From positions 1,011,001 through 1,075,000 of the forward strand of contig NZ_AP019749.1 in NCBI RefSeq assembly GCF_006740045.1: a stretch of 64,000 nucleotides of DNA. The letters run 5' to 3'. The notes under the pieces are model-generated. The model saw only the letters and a list, made by a program, of their open reading frames with translations, did not search any database and was not told the origin of the DNA. Origin of the DNA: Comamonas terrigena NBRC 13299 (lineage in GTDB: Bacteria; Pseudomonadota; Gammaproteobacteria; Burkholderiales; Burkholderiaceae_C). Numbering within the stretch: position 1 is the first letter of the stretch; each line of letters begins with the position of its first letter. The translations under genes were made by a program, and so were the position numbers. Positions 17,326-27,433 of the stretch are shown in pieces.

Positions 17326-17367
17326 AAAACGGGTTCCGTCGGCCAGTCTGACGGAGCCCGTTTTTTT
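17326..17367 (+). terminator. Terminator/attenuator between rpsP and rimM
   Basis: AAAACGGG..TCCGTC pairs with GACGGA..CCCGTTTTTTT, with a long stem and T run. Located inside what is usually one operon, so it probably lets S16 be made in excess over RimM and TrmD. Confidence 0.75.
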
Positions 17368-17401
17368 GTTTTCTCTGTGTGCAAACCTGTCAGTGACTGC
17401 C

Positions 17402-17971
17402 ATGAGCCAGATGCCCGAACTTGAAGTGACCACCCTGCCTGCCGACGCCGTGGAAGTGGGCCGCATTGCCGATGCCTGGGGCATCAAGGGCTGGTTCAAG
17501 GTCATCTCCTACAGCAGTGACGCCGAAGTGCTGCTCACGGCCAAGAACTGGTATTTGCTGCCGGCCGAAAAAGGCGCCAAGCATTTCACCGGCACCGTGC
17601 TGTTGCCCGTGAAGCAGGCGCGCACGCACTCGGATTCCATCGTGGCCACCGCGGCAGCCGTGGGAGACCGCAATGCGGCCGAGACCCTGCGCGGCGCGCG
17701 CATCTTTGTCTCGCGCACGGCCTTTCCGGCGGCCGACGAAGGCGAGTTCTACTGGGTGGACCTGCTGGGACTGTCCGTGGTCAACCGCGAAGGTGTGGCC
17801 ATGGGTGTGGTCAAGGATCTGCTGGCCACCGGTCCGCAGACCACGCTGGTGCTGGCCTATGACGAAGGCGGCAAGGAGCGTGAGCGCATGATTCCCTTTG
17901 TCGACGCCTATGTGGACAAGGTCGACCTGGCTGGCAAGAGCATTCTGGTGGACTGGCAGCTGGACTACTGA
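17402..17971 (+). CDS. rimM: Ribosome maturation factor RimM
   Basis: 189 residues. The N-terminal RimM beta-barrel is recognised by VEVGRIADAWGIKGWFKVIS and the C-terminal PRC-barrel by EGEFYWVDLLGLSVVNREGV; it ends with the typical DWQLDY. It binds S19/30S and assists 16S rRNA processing. The ATG at 17402 is preferred over an upstream in-frame start that overlaps the terminator T run. Confidence 0.95.
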   Translation: MSQMPELEVTTLPADAVEVGRIADAWGIKGWFKVISYSSDAEVLLTAKNWYLLPAEKGAKHFTGTVLLPVKQARTHSDSIVATAAAVGDRNAAETLRGARIFVSRTAFPAADEGEFYWVDLLGLSVVNREGVAMGVVKDLLATGPQTTLVLAYDEGGKERERMIPFVDAYVDKVDLAGKSILVDWQLDY

Positions 17972-18009
17972 TCGGCTGCGAACTGGGGCGCTGCTTGCGC
18001 CATGGCACC

Positions 18010-18789
18010 ATGCGTTTTGACATCATTACCCTGTTTCCCGAAATGTTCGCCCCGTTCCTGGAGAGTGGGGTCACACGGCGCGCCTACGCTTCGGGGCAGG
18101 TGGCGGTGCATCTGTGGAATCCGCGGGACTACGCCCAGGGCAACTACCGCCGTGTGGACGACCGCCCCTTCGGTGGCGGGCCCGGCATGGTGATGCTGGC
18201 CGAGCCGCTGCAGCACTGCCTGGACGCCATCCGCGCCGCGCGTGTGGCGGAGCAGGCGCAGGAAGCCACGCAGCCCGCGCCGCTGGTGCTGTTTTCGCCC
18301 ATCGGCGCCACGCTCAAGCACGCGGCGGTGGCCGACTGGGCCGGGAGCCAAGGTGCCGTGCTGCTGTGCGGCCGCTATGAAGGCATTGACCAGCGTTTTA
18401 TCGACACCCATGTCACGCACCAGATCAGCCTGGGTGACTTTGTGCTGTCCGGTGGCGAGCTGGCGGCCATGGTGCTGCTCGACAGCATTGCCCGCCTGCA
18501 GCCCGGGGTGCTGAATGACGAAGGCAGTTTTCAGCAAGACAGTTTCAACCCGGCGCTGGATGGTCTGCTGGACTGCCCGCACTACACCCGGCCGGAGCAG
18601 TGGCATGGGCAGGAGGTGCCGGCCGCGCTGCTGAGCGGACACCATGCCCAGATCGAGCGCTGGCGCCGCGACCAGCGCCTGCGCATCACGGCCGCCCACC
18701 GGCCGGAGCTGATTGCCCAGGCACGCAGCAAGGGTCTGTTGAACGCCAAAGACGAAGCCTATTTGGCAAAAATCGCGTCCCCGCTATAA
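18010..18789 (+). CDS. trmD: tRNA (guanine-N1)-methyltransferase TrmD
   Basis: 259 residues forming m1G37 in t[23 protein letters not shown] start, the GGGPGMVM substrate loop, the deep trefoil-knot AdoMet site ([18 protein letters not shown], then [20 protein letters not shown]). A TTG-initiated extension of five residues is possible but less likely. 38 bp after rimM; the rplS promoter overlaps its 3' end. Confidence 0.96.
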   Translation: MRFDIITLFPEMFAPFLESGVTRRAYASGQVAVHLWNPRDYAQGNYRRVDDRPFGGGPGMVMLAEPLQHCLDAIRAARVAEQAQEATQPAPLVLFSPIGATLKHAAVADWAGSQGAVLLCGRYEGIDQRFIDTHVTHQISLGDFVLSGGELAAMVLLDSIARLQPGVLNDEGSFQQDSFNPALDGLLDCPHYTRPEQWHGQEVPAALLSGHHAQIERWRRDQRLRITAAHRPELIAQARSKGLLNAKDEAYLAKIASPL

Positions 18790-18790
18790 T
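18763..18790 (+). promoter_or_regulatory. Sigma-70 promoter for rplS inside the end of trmD
   Basis: TTGGCA, a 16-bp spacer, then perfect TATAAT overlapping the trmD stop. About 110 bp before the rplS start. Gives L19 its own transcription in addition to read-through. Confidence 0.75.
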
Positions 18791-18901
18791 GGCTGGTTCT
18801 TCGATCCTCTATCCGGCCGCTGCATCGGTTTGAATGCAGCCTATAGCGCCAATCCCGGCGCTTGCCAATTCTGGCGCGGACACGATCGAGTGGATGCAAC
18901 C

Positions 18902-19288
18902 ATGAACCTGATCCAGACCCTCGAGCAAGAGGAAATCGCCCGTCTGAACAAGACCATCCCCGCTTTCGCCCCTGGTGACACCGTCATCGTGAGCGTGAAC
19001 GTGGTCGAAGGCAGCCGCAAGCGCGTGCAGGCCTACGAAGGCGTGGTGATTGCCAAGCGCAATCGCGGCCTGAACAGCGGCTTCACCGTGCGCAAGATCT
19101 CCAGCGGCGAAGGCGTGGAACGTACGTTCCAAACCTACTCCCCTCTGATCGCCGGCATCGAAGTCAAGCGCCGCGGTGACGTGCGCCGTGCCAAGCTGTA
19201 CTACCTGCGTGAACGCAGCGGCAAGTCGGCTCGCATCAAGGAAAAGCTGCCCCAGCGCGTCAACAAGGCTGCCGTCGCAGCCGCGTAA
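18902..19288 (+). CDS. rplS: 50S ribosomal protein L19
   Basis: 128 residues: [20 protein letters not shown], then [36 protein letters not shown] and the C-terminal [20 protein letters not shown] typical of L19, located at the 30S-50S interface. Followed by a strong terminator, so it closes the ribosomal operon. Confidence 0.97.
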   Translation: MNLIQTLEQEEIARLNKTIPAFAPGDTVIVSVNVVEGSRKRVQAYEGVVIAKRNRGLNSGFTVRKISSGEGVERTFQTYSPLIAGIEVKRRGDVRRAKLYYLRERSGKSARIKEKLPQRVNKAAVAAA

Positions 19289-19354
19289 AGCGCGAACGTG
19301 TGGGGCTTGGCCGCTGCGGTGGCCAGGTCATCCACGCGACCGGAGCTTGACCGG

Positions 19355-19389
19355 AAAAGCCGCTACAGTTCGCTGTGGCGGCTTTTTTT
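19355..19389 (+). terminator. Rho-independent terminator after rplS
   Basis: AAAAGCCGC pairs with GCGGCTTTT around a short loop, followed by seven T. Confidence 0.85.
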
Positions 19390-19452
19390 ATGCCTGCTGC
19401 GTACCCCTTGTCTGCGTACTCCGCTTGCCTGCACCGCTCTGCACCGCCCGCC

Positions 19453-20202
19453 ATGTCCACTGCCTCTTCCGCACCCGCGCCGGCCCCCACGGGTGGCACT
19501 GCACCGACAGGGACCCCAGGTCGCCTGCCTCCTGCATTCGATCCGCGCCATGCCCCTCTGGTGGGGGTGGATGCCCATCTGCCGGCGGTGCCGCTGGCCT
19601 GGCAGACGGAAGCGGCGCTGCGCCAGCGCTTTGCGGCGGCTGTGCAGTGGGAGCCCGAGCTGCGGCGTGAGCCGCGTTTCTCCGACCGTCCTCCCACCCA
19701 GGCCGCCGTGCTGCTGCCGCTGGTGCTGCGCGAGGAACTGACGGTGCTGCTGACCGAGCGCACCACGCATCTGTCCACCCATTCGGGCCAGGTGGCTTTT
19801 CCTGGAGGCAAACGTGATCCGGAGGATGTGGATGCGGTGGCCACCGCGCTGCGCGAGGCCCATGAGGAAGTGGGGCTGAATGCGGCCTACGTCCAGGTGC
19901 TGGGCTGTCTGCCGGTGTATGCCACCGGCACCGGTTTTCAGGTTACGCCGGTGGTGGCGCTGGTGGACCCGGCGGCGCCGCTGCGGCCCAATCCCTATGA
20001 GGTGGCGGATATTTTTGAAGTGCCGCTGCGTTTTGTGCTGGACCCCGCCCACCACGAGCGCCACAGCTACGAGTGGAACGGCATGCAGCGTGAATGGTTT
20101 GCCATGCCCTACCAGAACGGCGCCCGCCAGCATTACATTTGGGGCGCCACGGCGGGCATGCTGCGCAATTTCTACCGCTTCATGCAGGTGCCGCTGGCAT
20201 GA
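19453..20202 (+). CDS. NUDIX hydrolase, CoA pyrophosphatase-like
   Basis: 249 residues. The UPF0035/CoA-pyrophosphatase Nudix box lies at about 118-142 (FPGGKRDPEDVDAV, then LREAHEEVGL), preceded by LTERTTHLSTHSGQVAFPGG, which is characteristic of this subfamily. It probably hydrolyses CoA or a related nucleotide diphosphate. The proline/alanine-rich N-terminal 25 residues look disordered. The ATG at 19453 is chosen because an earlier one at 19390 sits on the terminator T run. Confidence 0.85.
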   Translation: MSTASSAPAPAPTGGTAPTGTPGRLPPAFDPRHAPLVGVDAHLPAVPLAWQTEAALRQRFAAAVQWEPELRREPRFSDRPPTQAAVLLPLVLREELTVLLTERTTHLSTHSGQVAFPGGKRDPEDVDAVATALREAHEEVGLNAAYVQVLGCLPVYATGTGFQVTPVVALVDPAAPLRPNPYEVADIFEVPLRFVLDPAHHERHSYEWNGMQREWFAMPYQNGARQHYIWGATAGMLRNFYRFMQVPLA

Positions 20203-20262
20203 AAATCGTCGCCAGGCTGACGGCCTGAGCAGCGCTTTACCTGCAGCCGGTATTATGGGGGG

Positions 20263-21240
20263 ATGAGTTTTTTCGCCATCCTGATTGCCCTGCTGCTGGA
20301 GCAGGCGCGCCCGCTCTCCCGCAGCAACCCGGTGCACGCCGGCCTGCGGGCCTGGACGGTGTCAGTGCGACGCAACTTCGATGCGGGCCAGGCACACCAT
20401 GGCTGGGTCGCCTGGGCGCTGGCGGCCATCGTGCCGGCGGCGCTGGCGGCGGGCATCTACTGGTTGCTGGACTACTTCATCGGCTGGCCTGCAGCCATGG
20501 TGTGGAATGTGGCCATCCTCTACACCACGCTGGGCTTCCGCCAGTTCAGCCACCATTTCACCCGCATCCGCGATGCGCTGGAGGCCGGGGACGAACACGC
20601 CGCACGCGAAGCGCTGGCCGACTGGCAACAGGTGGACGCCAGCGAGCTGCCGCGCAGCGAAGTCGTGCGCCATGTGGTCGAGTATTCGGTGATCTGCGCC
20701 CACCGCCATGTGTTTGGCGTGCTGCTGTGGTTTGTGGTGCTGTCCATGCTGGGTCTGGGCCCGGCCGGTGCGGTGGTCTACCGCACGGCGGAATACCTGT
20801 CGCGCTACTGGTCGCGCCGGTCGATTGCCGGGGCGCCTCCGGTCAGCGAGCGCCTGCAGCAGGCTGCGCGCGCCGCCTGGCAGGCCATGGACTGGCTGCC
20901 GGCCCGCGTGACGGCCCTGGGCTTTGCCATTGTGGGCAGCTTTGAAGAGGCGATTGACGGCTGGCGCTACTACGCCCAGCGCTTTCCACATGATAACGAT
21001 GGTGTGATCCTGGCCGCCACTGCCGGCGCCATCAATGTGCAGTTGGGGGGCGAGGCGCTGCGCCAGCGCGAAGAGCTGGCCACCGGCCCCTTGTATGACG
21101 ATGAGGAGGGGTCCAGTTCCACCCCCGGCCGTGCGGCCGAGGTCAGCCATCTGCGCAGTGTGGTGGGGCTGGTGTGGCGTTCGGTCGTCGTCTGGATGCT
21201 GCTGCTCGCCCTGCTGACCCTGGCGCGCCTGCTGGGCTGA
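20263..21240 (+). CDS. CobD/CbiB family membrane protein
   Basis: 325 residues with four to five hydrophobic segments. It starts MSFFAILIALLLEQARPLSR and has the RFSHHFTRIRDALEAGD-like loop and an AFEEAIDGWRYYAQRF-like block of the AmpE/CobD-related family found at this locus in Comamonadaceae. No other cobalamin genes are nearby, so true adenosylcobinamide-phosphate synthase activity is doubtful; AmpE-like is an alternative. Starts with a G-rich site directly before the ATG. Confidence 0.7.
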   Translation: MSFFAILIALLLEQARPLSRSNPVHAGLRAWTVSVRRNFDAGQAHHGWVAWALAAIVPAALAAGIYWLLDYFIGWPAAMVWNVAILYTTLGFRQFSHHFTRIRDALEAGDEHAAREALADWQQVDASELPRSEVVRHVVEYSVICAHRHVFGVLLWFVVLSMLGLGPAGAVVYRTAEYLSRYWSRRSIAGAPPVSERLQQAARAAWQAMDWLPARVTALGFAIVGSFEEAIDGWRYYAQRFPHDNDGVILAATAGAINVQLGGEALRQREELATGPLYDDEEGSSSTPGRAAEVSHLRSVVGLVWRSVVVWMLLLALLTLARLLG

Positions 21241-21348
21241 GTGGCGCGCATGCAGCCTTGCTGCCGGCGCCTATGCACCATGTATCTGGGGCGCTGAAGC
21301 CTGCGTCGCCGGCCTTCTGTGCCTGCATCTGCCCGGAGCCGGGCAGGC

Positions 21349-22335
21349 TCAACGCCAGGGTGACTGGCTCAGTTCCTCGAACAGCTCGCTGTAGATGCGG
21401 TAGCGGTTCGCGTCAATGTGGTGCGGGCTGCCCTCGTTGTCCACTTCGGCCATCACGGCGCAACCGGGTTCGTGCAGGTGGGTGCAGTTGTAGAACTTGC
21501 ATTCCTGCGCCTTGGCGCCGATGTCGGGCATGCAGCGCGGCAGGTCGGTGGGGGCGATGTGGTACAGACCGAACTCCTGAAAACCGGGCGAGTCGATCAG
21601 CGCGGTGCTGCGCGCCTCGTCCATCCAGTACCAGGTGGTGGTGGTGGTGGTGTGCTTGCCGGAGTTCAGGGCCTGCGAGATCTCGTTGGTGGCCACATTG
21701 GCACCGGGCACCAGCAGGTTGATCAGCGTGCTCTTGCCGGAGCCGGACGGGCCCAGCACCAGGGTGCTCTTGCCGGCGAACAGGTCCATCAGCGCTTCGC
21801 GCTGATCGGGGTCGTCGCTGGTCAGGTTCAGCGGAATCACGGGGTAGTGGTCGCTGCCGTCTTCGTCCTGGATGGCACGGTAGGCGGACAGGCGCATCCA
21901 GGCGTCGAAGAAGGGCTCTTCCAGGTCGCTCTTGTTCAGCGCAATGATGGGCTGGATGTGTGCGTCCTCGGCCGCGATCAGCGCACGCGCCAGCTGGCTT
22001 TCGGAAAAAACGGGTTCGGCCGCGATCAGGATCAGCACCTGGTCGATGTTGGCGGCAAACATCTTGGTGCGGATTTCGTCGCGGCGGTACAGCAGGTTGC
22101 GGCGCTCCAGCACCTTCTCGATCGTGCCTTCTTCGCCCTGGCCGGGCGGCGGGGCCAGCCACAGCACACGGTCGCCCACGACGGCCTGGCTCTTCTTGCC
22201 GCGCGGGTGGCAGATGCGGCGGTGGCCGTCGGCCGTTTCGACCACGCAGTGGCGGCCATGGCTGCCAACCACCAGGCCTTCTTGGGGGGCATTGCCCGCG
22301 CTGGAGGCGGGAGGGGCGGATCGGCGTTTGCTCAC
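21349..22335 (-). CDS. rsgA: Ribosome small-subunit-dependent GTPase RsgA
   Basis: 328 residues, a circularly permuted GTPase that checks late 30S assembly. OB-fold N-terminus (GRHCVVETADGHRRICHPRG), G4 NKSD at 134-137, G1 GPSGSGKS at 195-202, G3 DSPGFQEFG, and the zinc knuckle CKFYNCTHLHEPGC at the C-terminus. The start overlaps the stop of the dehydratase gene by four bases, so it is translationally coupled. Confidence 0.96.
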   Translation of the reverse strand: MSKRRSAPPASSAGNAPQEGLVVGSHGRHCVVETADGHRRICHPRGKKSQAVVGDRVLWLAPPPGQGEEGTIEKVLERRNLLYRRDEIRTKMFAANIDQVLILIAAEPVFSESQLARALIAAEDAHIQPIIALNKSDLEEPFFDAWMRLSAYRAIQDEDGSDHYPVIPLNLTSDDPDQREALMDLFAGKSTLVLGPSGSGKSTLINLLVPGANVATNEISQALNSGKHTTTTTTWYWMDEARSTALIDSPGFQEFGLYHIAPTDLPRCMPDIGAKAQECKFYNCTHLHEPGCAVMAEVDNEGSPHHIDANRYRIYSELFEELSQSPWR

Positions 22336-22682
22336 AGGGTGCTTACCAGGGTGTCGGTGCGCTGGGCGCAGTCAAAGTCGGTGTCGGACAGGCCGCCGGC
22401 ATCGTGCGTGTTCCAGCGCACGGTGCAGCGGCCGTAGTCCACCTGCAGGCTGGGGTGGTGGTCCTGCTGGTGGGCGATCCAGGCCAGGGCATTGACGAAG
22501 GCCAGGGTCTGAAAATAGTTCGCAAAGTGGTAGGTCTTGGCCAGGGCGGTGCCTGCACCTTCGCCCTCGATGGCCCAGCCCGGGTGGCGCACCAGGCGCT
22601 GGGCGGCATCGGCGGCGGAAATGGCGTGGCGGCGGGGCAGGCGGGACCAATCGACGGGCTGCAGCTGGGAAGGCGTGGTCAT
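22332..22682 (-). CDS. Pterin-4a-carbinolamine dehydratase (PhhB/PCD family)
   Basis: 116 residues with the PCD signature QQDHHPSLQVDYGRCTVRWN followed by THDAGGLSDTDFDCA. It dehydrates 4a-hydroxytetrahydropterin; without phenylalanine hydroxylase nearby the physiological pterin is unknown. Four-base overlaps on both sides link it to the M48 peptidase and rsgA. Confidence 0.88.
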   Translation of the reverse strand: MTTPSQLQPVDWSRLPRRHAISAADAAQRLVRHPGWAIEGEGAGTALAKTYHFANYFQTLAFVNALAWIAHQQDHHPSLQVDYGRCTVRWNTHDAGGLSDTDFDCAQRTDTLVSTL

Positions 22683-24001
22683 GCGGCGGCTCCTGCAGAG
22701 TGGGCCGGAGCCGGCATGCGTGCCAGCCGCTCCAGCGCCGGAGGGTGGGAGTAATAGAACTTCGCGTACACCGGGTCGGGCGTGAGCGTGGAGGCATTGT
22801 CCTCGTACAGCTTCAGCAGTGCACTGGCCAGGGCCGAGCCGTCGGCCTGGGTCATGGCATAGGCGTCGGCCTGGAATTCATCGCGGCGCGAGCCCATGGC
22901 CACCAGGGGCGAGACAAAAAAGGTGAACACCGGCAGGGCCAGCAGAAACAGCAGCAGCGCCACGGCGTTGTCGTTCCCCTGGGGCATGCCCATGGCCAGC
23001 TGCACGCTGGGCAGCACGCCCAGACCGCTGTAGAACCAGGCTTGCTGCGACAGCCAGCCCAGCAGCGCAAAACCGGCCAGGCTGAGTGCGAACATCAGCA
23101 CCATGCGCTTGGCGATGTGCTTGTGCTTGAAGTGGCCCAGTTCGTGGGCCAGCACGGCTTCCACTTCGTCGCCGTCGAGCTGCTTGAGCAGGGTGTCGTA
23201 GAACACCACGCGCTTGGACGAGCCAAAGCCGGTGAAGTAGGCGTTGGCATGGGCAGAGCGGCGGCTGCCGTCCATCACGAACAGGCCCTTGGCCGCAAAG
23301 CCGCAGCGCTGCATCAGCGCCGTGACCCGGGCCTTGAGCGATTCATCGGCCAGCGGTTCGAATTTGTTGAACAGCGGGGCGATGAAGCTGGGGAAGATCC
23401 ACATCAGCAGCACGTTGAACCCCGTCCACAGGCACCAGGCCCAGAGCCACCACAGGCTGCCGGTGGCCAGCATCAGCCACAGCACGGCCGCAGCCAGCGG
23501 CAGGCCGATCAGGGCGCCGACCAGCGTGGACTTGAGCAGATCCGCCAGCCACAGGCGCGGTGTCATCTGGTTGAAGCCAAAGCGCTGTTCCAGCACAAAG
23601 GTCTGGTAGTAGGACAGCGGCAACTCCAGCAGGCCGGAAATCAGGGCGAAACCGGCCAGCACCGCCAGCTGCTGTGCCAAACCGGTTCCCAGCTGGGTCA
23701 GCAGCAATTGGTGCAGCGCATCCAGGCCGCCCAGCAAGGTCCAGCCCAGCAGCATCACCGTGGAGAGCGCCAGGTGCAGCAAGCCCAGCCGGGCCTTGGC
23801 CAGGGTGTAGTCGGCGGCCTTCTGGTGCGCAGCCAGGGAGATGCGTTGCGCAAACGGCGCGGGCACGGCGCCCCGGTGCATCGCCACATGGCGTACCTGG
23901 CGGGTGCTGAGCCAGAGCTTGAGCAGCAGCTGCAGTGCCAGTGCGGCGGCAAAGGCCAGAGTCAGCAGCAGCGAAGAAGGAAAAGAGTCGGTAGACGGCA
24001 T
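22679..24001 (-). CDS. M48 family (Ste24-like) membrane zinc metalloprotease
   Basis: 440 residues with about six membrane helices. Catalytic HELGH at 286-290 ([20 protein letters not shown]), a third ligand Glu in [13 protein letters not shown], and the Ste24-type segment [20 protein letters not shown] before [12 protein letters not shown]. Likely inner-membrane protein quality control. First gene of a three-gene coupled operon with the dehydratase and rsgA; divergent from orn with 29 bp between the starts. Confidence 0.92.
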   Translation of the reverse strand: MPSTDSFPSSLLLTLAFAAALALQLLLKLWLSTRQVRHVAMHRGAVPAPFAQRISLAAHQKAADYTLAKARLGLLHLALSTVMLLGWTLLGGLDALHQLLLTQLGTGLAQQLAVLAGFALISGLLELPLSYYQTFVLEQRFGFNQMTPRLWLADLLKSTLVGALIGLPLAAAVLWLMLATGSLWWLWAWCLWTGFNVLLMWIFPSFIAPLFNKFEPLADESLKARVTALMQRCGFAAKGLFVMDGSRRSAHANAYFTGFGSSKRVVFYDTLLKQLDGDEVEAVLAHELGHFKHKHIAKRMVLMFALSLAGFALLGWLSQQAWFYSGLGVLPSVQLAMGMPQGNDNAVALLLFLLALPVFTFFVSPLVAMGSRRDEFQADAYAMTQADGSALASALLKLYEDNASTLTPDPVYAKFYYSHPPALERLARMPAPAHSAGAAA

Positions 24002-24030
24002 GTGCGGCGAGTGTAGGCGACAATTTAGAG

Positions 24031-24609
24031 ATGTCTGATGCCGCCTCCCATGAAACCCCAGTGCTGCCCAAGTCCGACCTGAACCTGGTCTGGCTGGACT
24101 GCGAAATGACGGGCCTGCAGCCCGAAACCGACCGCCTGATCGAGATTGCCGTGGTCATCACCAGCGCCGATTTGTCGGTACGTGTGGAAGGGCCGGTGTT
24201 TGCCATCCACCAAAGCGATGAACTGCTCAACGGCATGGATGCGTGGAACAAGGGCACGCACGGCAAGAGCGGGCTGGTGGACCGGGTCAAGGCCTCGACC
24301 ATCACCGAAGCCGATGCCGAGAAGCAACTGATCGCCTTCCTGTCCAAATACGTGCCCAAGGGCAAGGTGCCCCTGTGTGGCAACAGCATTGGCCAGGACC
24401 GCCGCTTTCTGGTGCGTTACATGCCCAAGCTGGAGGCCTACTTCCACTACCGCAATGTGGACGTCAGCACCCTCAAGGAGCTGGCCCGCCGCTGGAAACC
24501 TTCCGTGGTGGACGGTTTCAAGAAAGCCCAGCGCCACACGGCCCTGGCGGATGTGATCGAGTCCATCGACGAGCTGGCCCACTACCGGGCGCACTTTCTG
24601 GCGCTGTAA
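24031..24609 (+). CDS. orn: Oligoribonuclease
   Basis: 192 residues, DEDDh 3'-5' exonuclease degrading 2-5 nt RNAs and pGpG. Catalytic D23 and E25 in WLDCEMTGL, Asp in [16 protein letters not shown], and the HxxxxD element RHTALADV. Normal length and single-gene transcription unit, divergent from the M48 gene. Confidence 0.96.
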   Translation: MSDAASHETPVLPKSDLNLVWLDCEMTGLQPETDRLIEIAVVITSADLSVRVEGPVFAIHQSDELLNGMDAWNKGTHGKSGLVDRVKASTITEADAEKQLIAFLSKYVPKGKVPLCGNSIGQDRRFLVRYMPKLEAYFHYRNVDVSTLKELARRWKPSVVDGFKKAQRHTALADVIESIDELAHYRAHFLAL

Positions 24610-24965
24610 ACGCTGGCGGGCCGCAGGGCGGCGGTGGCCGGCTGCCGCGGCTCTTGCCTGGCTTGGTCGGAGAGGGAGTTCCGATCTGCTATAAGGGGTT
24701 TACGTGAAAACCCGAACTGTGCGACAATTGCGGTCTTGCCCCATTACCCGCCACTTTTTTTGTATGGCAGGGCAATCGCGCATCTCCCATCACACACCGG
24801 GCCCCATTTTGGCGATACAGGACTGTGGTTCACCTCCACAGCCTCCGCCGCGAAGCACGCCCTCCAGGCTCTTGCAGAGCCGAAGCGTTTGACGGTTGAT
24901 GTTTTTATGACCGTCAAGCAGCCACCGCAACACCGATGTTGTGGCGCTGCTCGCATGAGAAAACC
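24610..24965. other. Long leader upstream of DEAD-box helicase
   Basis: 356 bp with no supported gene. It contains a perfect inverted repeat TTGACGGT ... ACCGTCAA at 24889-24917, about 50 bases before the helicase start. Long structured 5' leaders are usual for cold-inducible DEAD-box helicase genes; that this one is cold-regulated is inference. Confidence 0.45.
24889..24917 (+). promoter_or_regulatory. Inverted repeat in helicase leader
   Basis: TTGACGGT and ACCGTCAA pair perfectly around a 13-base AT-rich loop. It could be an mRNA hairpin in the 5' leader or a dyad operator. No T run follows, so it is not a terminator. Confidence 0.45.
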
Positions 24966-27038
24966 ATGAACGACACACTCCTTGAGCAGGGCATTGCTGC
25001 GCCTGCTGCATCTCTTTTGCAATCCGAAGAATCCCAACTGGACGCCATGCTGGCTGCCCAGGACACCGACACCGTGGAAACCGAAGTCGAAGCCGAACCC
25101 GAAGTGGAAAACGGTTTTGTGCAGCTGGGCCTGGCGCCCGAGCTGGTGCAGGCCGTGGCCGACCTGGGCTACACCCAGCCCACCGCCGTGCAACAAAAAG
25201 CCATTCCCCTGGCCATGGGCGAAGGCGCTGATGCCAACGGTTTCATCGACCTGATGGTGTCCAGCCAGACCGGTTCGGGCAAGACGGCCGCTTTCCTGCT
25301 GCCCGTGCTCAACACCCTGATCCAGCAACGCGCTGAGGCCGATGCCGAAGCCAAGGCCGAATTCGACCGCCTGTGCGCCGAAGCCACTGCCAAGGGCGAG
25401 CCCACTCCCAAGCGTGCCAAGCGCAAGGACCCGACCAACGCCCGCAACTTCAAGGCTGCCGTGCCCGGCGCCCTGGTGCTGTGCCCCACCCGTGAACTGG
25501 CCCAGCAGGTCGCACACGACGCCATCGAGCTGGTGAAGCACTGCCGCGGCATCCGCATCGCCAATGTGGTGGGCGGTATTCCTTACCAGCTGCAAATCGC
25601 CAAGCTGCAGAACGCCGACCTGGTGGTGGCCACCCCCGGCCGTCTGCTGGACCTGCAGCGCTCGCTGCAGATCAAGCTGGACAAGGTGCAGTTCCTGGTG
25701 GTCGACGAAGCCGACCGCATGCTGGACCTGGGCTTCTCGGACGACCTGGCCGAAGTCAACCAGATGACCGCCCAGCGCAAGCAGACCATGATGTTCAGCG
25801 CCACGTTCGCACCGCGCGTGCAGCAACTGGCCATGCGCGTGATGCACGACAACGGCGCCGGCGTGAAGAAGGTGACCGTGGACACCCCCCAGGAAAAGCA
25901 CGCCAACATCAAGCAGGCGCTGTTCTGGGCCGACAACGCCCAGCACAAGCGCAAGCTGCTGGACCACTGGCTGCGTGACACCTCCATCAACCAGGCCATC
26001 GTGTTTGCTTCCACCCAGGTGGAATGCGACGGCCTGGCCACCGACCTGCAGCAGGAAGGCTTCTCGGCCGTGGCACTGCACGGCGCCCTGAGCCAGGGTC
26101 TGCGCAACCGCCGCCTGATGGCGCTGCGCAACGGCCAGGTGCAGGTGCTGGTGGCCACCGATGTGGCTGCACGCGGCATCGACGTGCCCACCATCACCCA
26201 CGTGTTCAACTACGGCCTGCCGATGAAGGCGGAAGACTACACCCACCGCATTGGCCGTACCGGTCGCGCTGGTCGTGAAGGCATTGCCGTGACGTTTGCG
26301 GAATTCCGCGACCGCCGCCGTGTGTTCGACATCGAAGGCTATACCCGCCAGCAGTTCAAGGCCGAAGTGGTGCCTGGCCTGGAGCCGGTGCAACGCTTCC
26401 CTGCCGCTGGTGAGCGCGATGGCCGCCGTGGCGGTGGTGGTGCCGGTGGCCGTGGTGGCTTCGGTGGTCGCCGTGATGGCGACGGCTATGGCCGCAAGCA
26501 AGGCTTTGGTGACCGCGGCGGTGACCGTGGTGGCTTCGGCGGCGGACGTGAACGCAGCTTCGGTGGCGACCGTGGCGGTTTTGGTGGCGACCGCGCCCCC
26601 CGCTTTGGCGGTGACCGTGAACAACGCGGTTTCGGCGGCCAGGACCGTGGTGGCTTCGGCGACCGTGGCGAGCGCAACTTCGGTGGCGATCGCGGCGGCT
26701 TTGGTGGCCAGGACCGTGGTGGCTACGCTCCGCGTGACGAGCGCTCGTTCGGCGGCCGTCGTGACGGCGCTGGCGACGGCTATGCCCGCAAGAGCTTTGG
26801 TGACCGTGCTCCCGAGCGCAGCGACCGTGGTGGCTTTGGCCGCTCGGAAGCCCCGCGTGGCGAAGCCCGCAGCTTTGGTGGCGGCGACAGCCGTGGTTTT
26901 GGTGGTGGTGAACGCCGCAGCGGTGGTTTTGCCGGCAAGCAGCACACCGGTGCGCCCAAGCCGTACGCACCGCGTGGCGGTGACCGCGAACACGGCGCTG
27001 GCCGTGGTGGCAAGGGTTTCTCGCGCAACGATCGCTGA
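24966..27038 (+). CDS. DEAD-box ATP-dependent RNA helicase with RGG-rich tail
   Basis: 690 residues. Q motif around [20 protein letters not shown], motif I SQTGSGKT (about 99-106), [12 protein letters not shown] (about 246-249), SAT (about 278), motif V in [10 protein letters not shown] and motif [10 protein letters not shown] (about 427-434). Between motifs I and Ia is a charged insertion ([13 protein letters not shown] to KRAKRKDP). From about residue 480 the protein is a low-complexity tail of roughly 200 residues made of GGFGG, DRGG and related units, an RNA-binding type that may favour condensates. RhlE/DeaD-like role in ribosome assembly or RNA decay is likely. The ATG at 24966 is used. 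Confidence 0.92.
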   Translation: MNDTLLEQGIAAPAASLLQSEESQLDAMLAAQDTDTVETEVEAEPEVENGFVQLGLAPELVQAVADLGYTQPTAVQQKAIPLAMGEGADANGFIDLMVSSQTGSGKTAAFLLPVLNTLIQQRAEADAEAKAEFDRLCAEATAKGEPTPKRAKRKDPTNARNFKAAVPGALVLCPTRELAQQVAHDAIELVKHCRGIRIANVVGGIPYQLQIAKLQNADLVVATPGRLLDLQRSLQIKLDKVQFLVVDEADRMLDLGFSDDLAEVNQMTAQRKQTMMFSATFAPRVQQLAMRVMHDNGAGVKKVTVDTPQEKHANIKQALFWADNAQHKRKLLDHWLRDTSINQAIVFASTQVECDGLATDLQQEGFSAVALHGALSQGLRNRRLMALRNGQVQVLVATDVAARGIDVPTITHVFNYGLPMKAEDYTHRIGRTGRAGREGIAVTFAEFRDRRRVFDIEGYTRQQFKAEVVPGLEPVQRFPAAGERDGRRGGGGAGGRGGFGGRRDGDGYGRKQGFGDRGGDRGGFGGGRERSFGGDRGGFGGDRAPRFGGDREQRGFGGQDRGGFGDRGERNFGGDRGGFGGQDRGGYAPRDERSFGGRRDGAGDGYARKSFGDRAPERSDRGGFGRSEAPRGEARSFGGGDSRGFGGGERRSGGFAGKQHTGAPKPYAPRGGDREHGAGRGGKGFSRNDR
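26403..27035 (+). repeat. Imperfect tandem repeats coding the RGG tail
   Basis: Repeated degenerate units based on ggtggcttcggtggcgacc and similar, coding Gly/Arg/Asp/Phe-rich segments of the helicase tail. They are in-frame coding repeats, not an intergenic array, and are prone to length variation. Confidence 0.7.
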
Positions 27039-27104
27039 TCTGCGCGCAGCGGTGCTGCAGGGGGCGGTTAAGATGCACTCCACGCTTTTGCAAGGAATGC
27101 ATCC

Positions 27105-27404
27105 ATGAAGTTCGCTTTGATCGCCGCCACCTTGGCTGCCGCTGCACTGGCCGGTTGTGTAAGCAACCCGCCGAAAGACCCGATGGCCAAGGACGCCGCG
27201 CCGTATCTGGAAAAGCCGGATTACGACTACGCGCTGGTGTGTGATCTGCGCCACGACGATTTGCGCAAATGCGAGGCCACGCTCAAGCAGCTGTGCGGCG
27301 AGCGTGGGTACATCGATCTGCGTGTGCGTCCCTTGCGGGAGCCCGGCGCTGCGGCGGAGAGCTCCACGCACCGCTTGCTGCAGGTCCAGTGCAAGGCGCG
27401 CTGA
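27105..27404 (+). CDS. Small lipoprotein
   Basis: 99 residues with a lipoprotein signal peptide: MKFALIAATLAAAALAGC, lipobox LAGC. The mature part has several cysteines (LVCDLRHDDLRKCEATLKQL, then CGERGYIDL). aaggaatg lies upstream. I do not recognise a family. Separate from the helicase by 66 bp. Confidence 0.7.
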   Translation: MKFALIAATLAAAALAGCVSNPPKDPMAKDAAPYLEKPDYDYALVCDLRHDDLRKCEATLKQLCGERGYIDLRVRPLREPGAAAESSTHRLLQVQCKAR

Positions 27405-27433
27405 GTCTTCGGCTTCCAGGCTGTCTATCCACC

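Noticed and set aside
26403..27035. Repetitive DNA considered as a CRISPR-like or tandem array
   Set aside because: The units are degenerate, unspaced and in frame with the helicase; they encode the RGG tail.
24744..27371. 875-codon minus-strand frame rich in Ala/Thr/Val
   Set aside because: Antisense to the DEAD-box helicase; the repeats mirror the RGG tail coding sequence. No ribosome binding site or domain.
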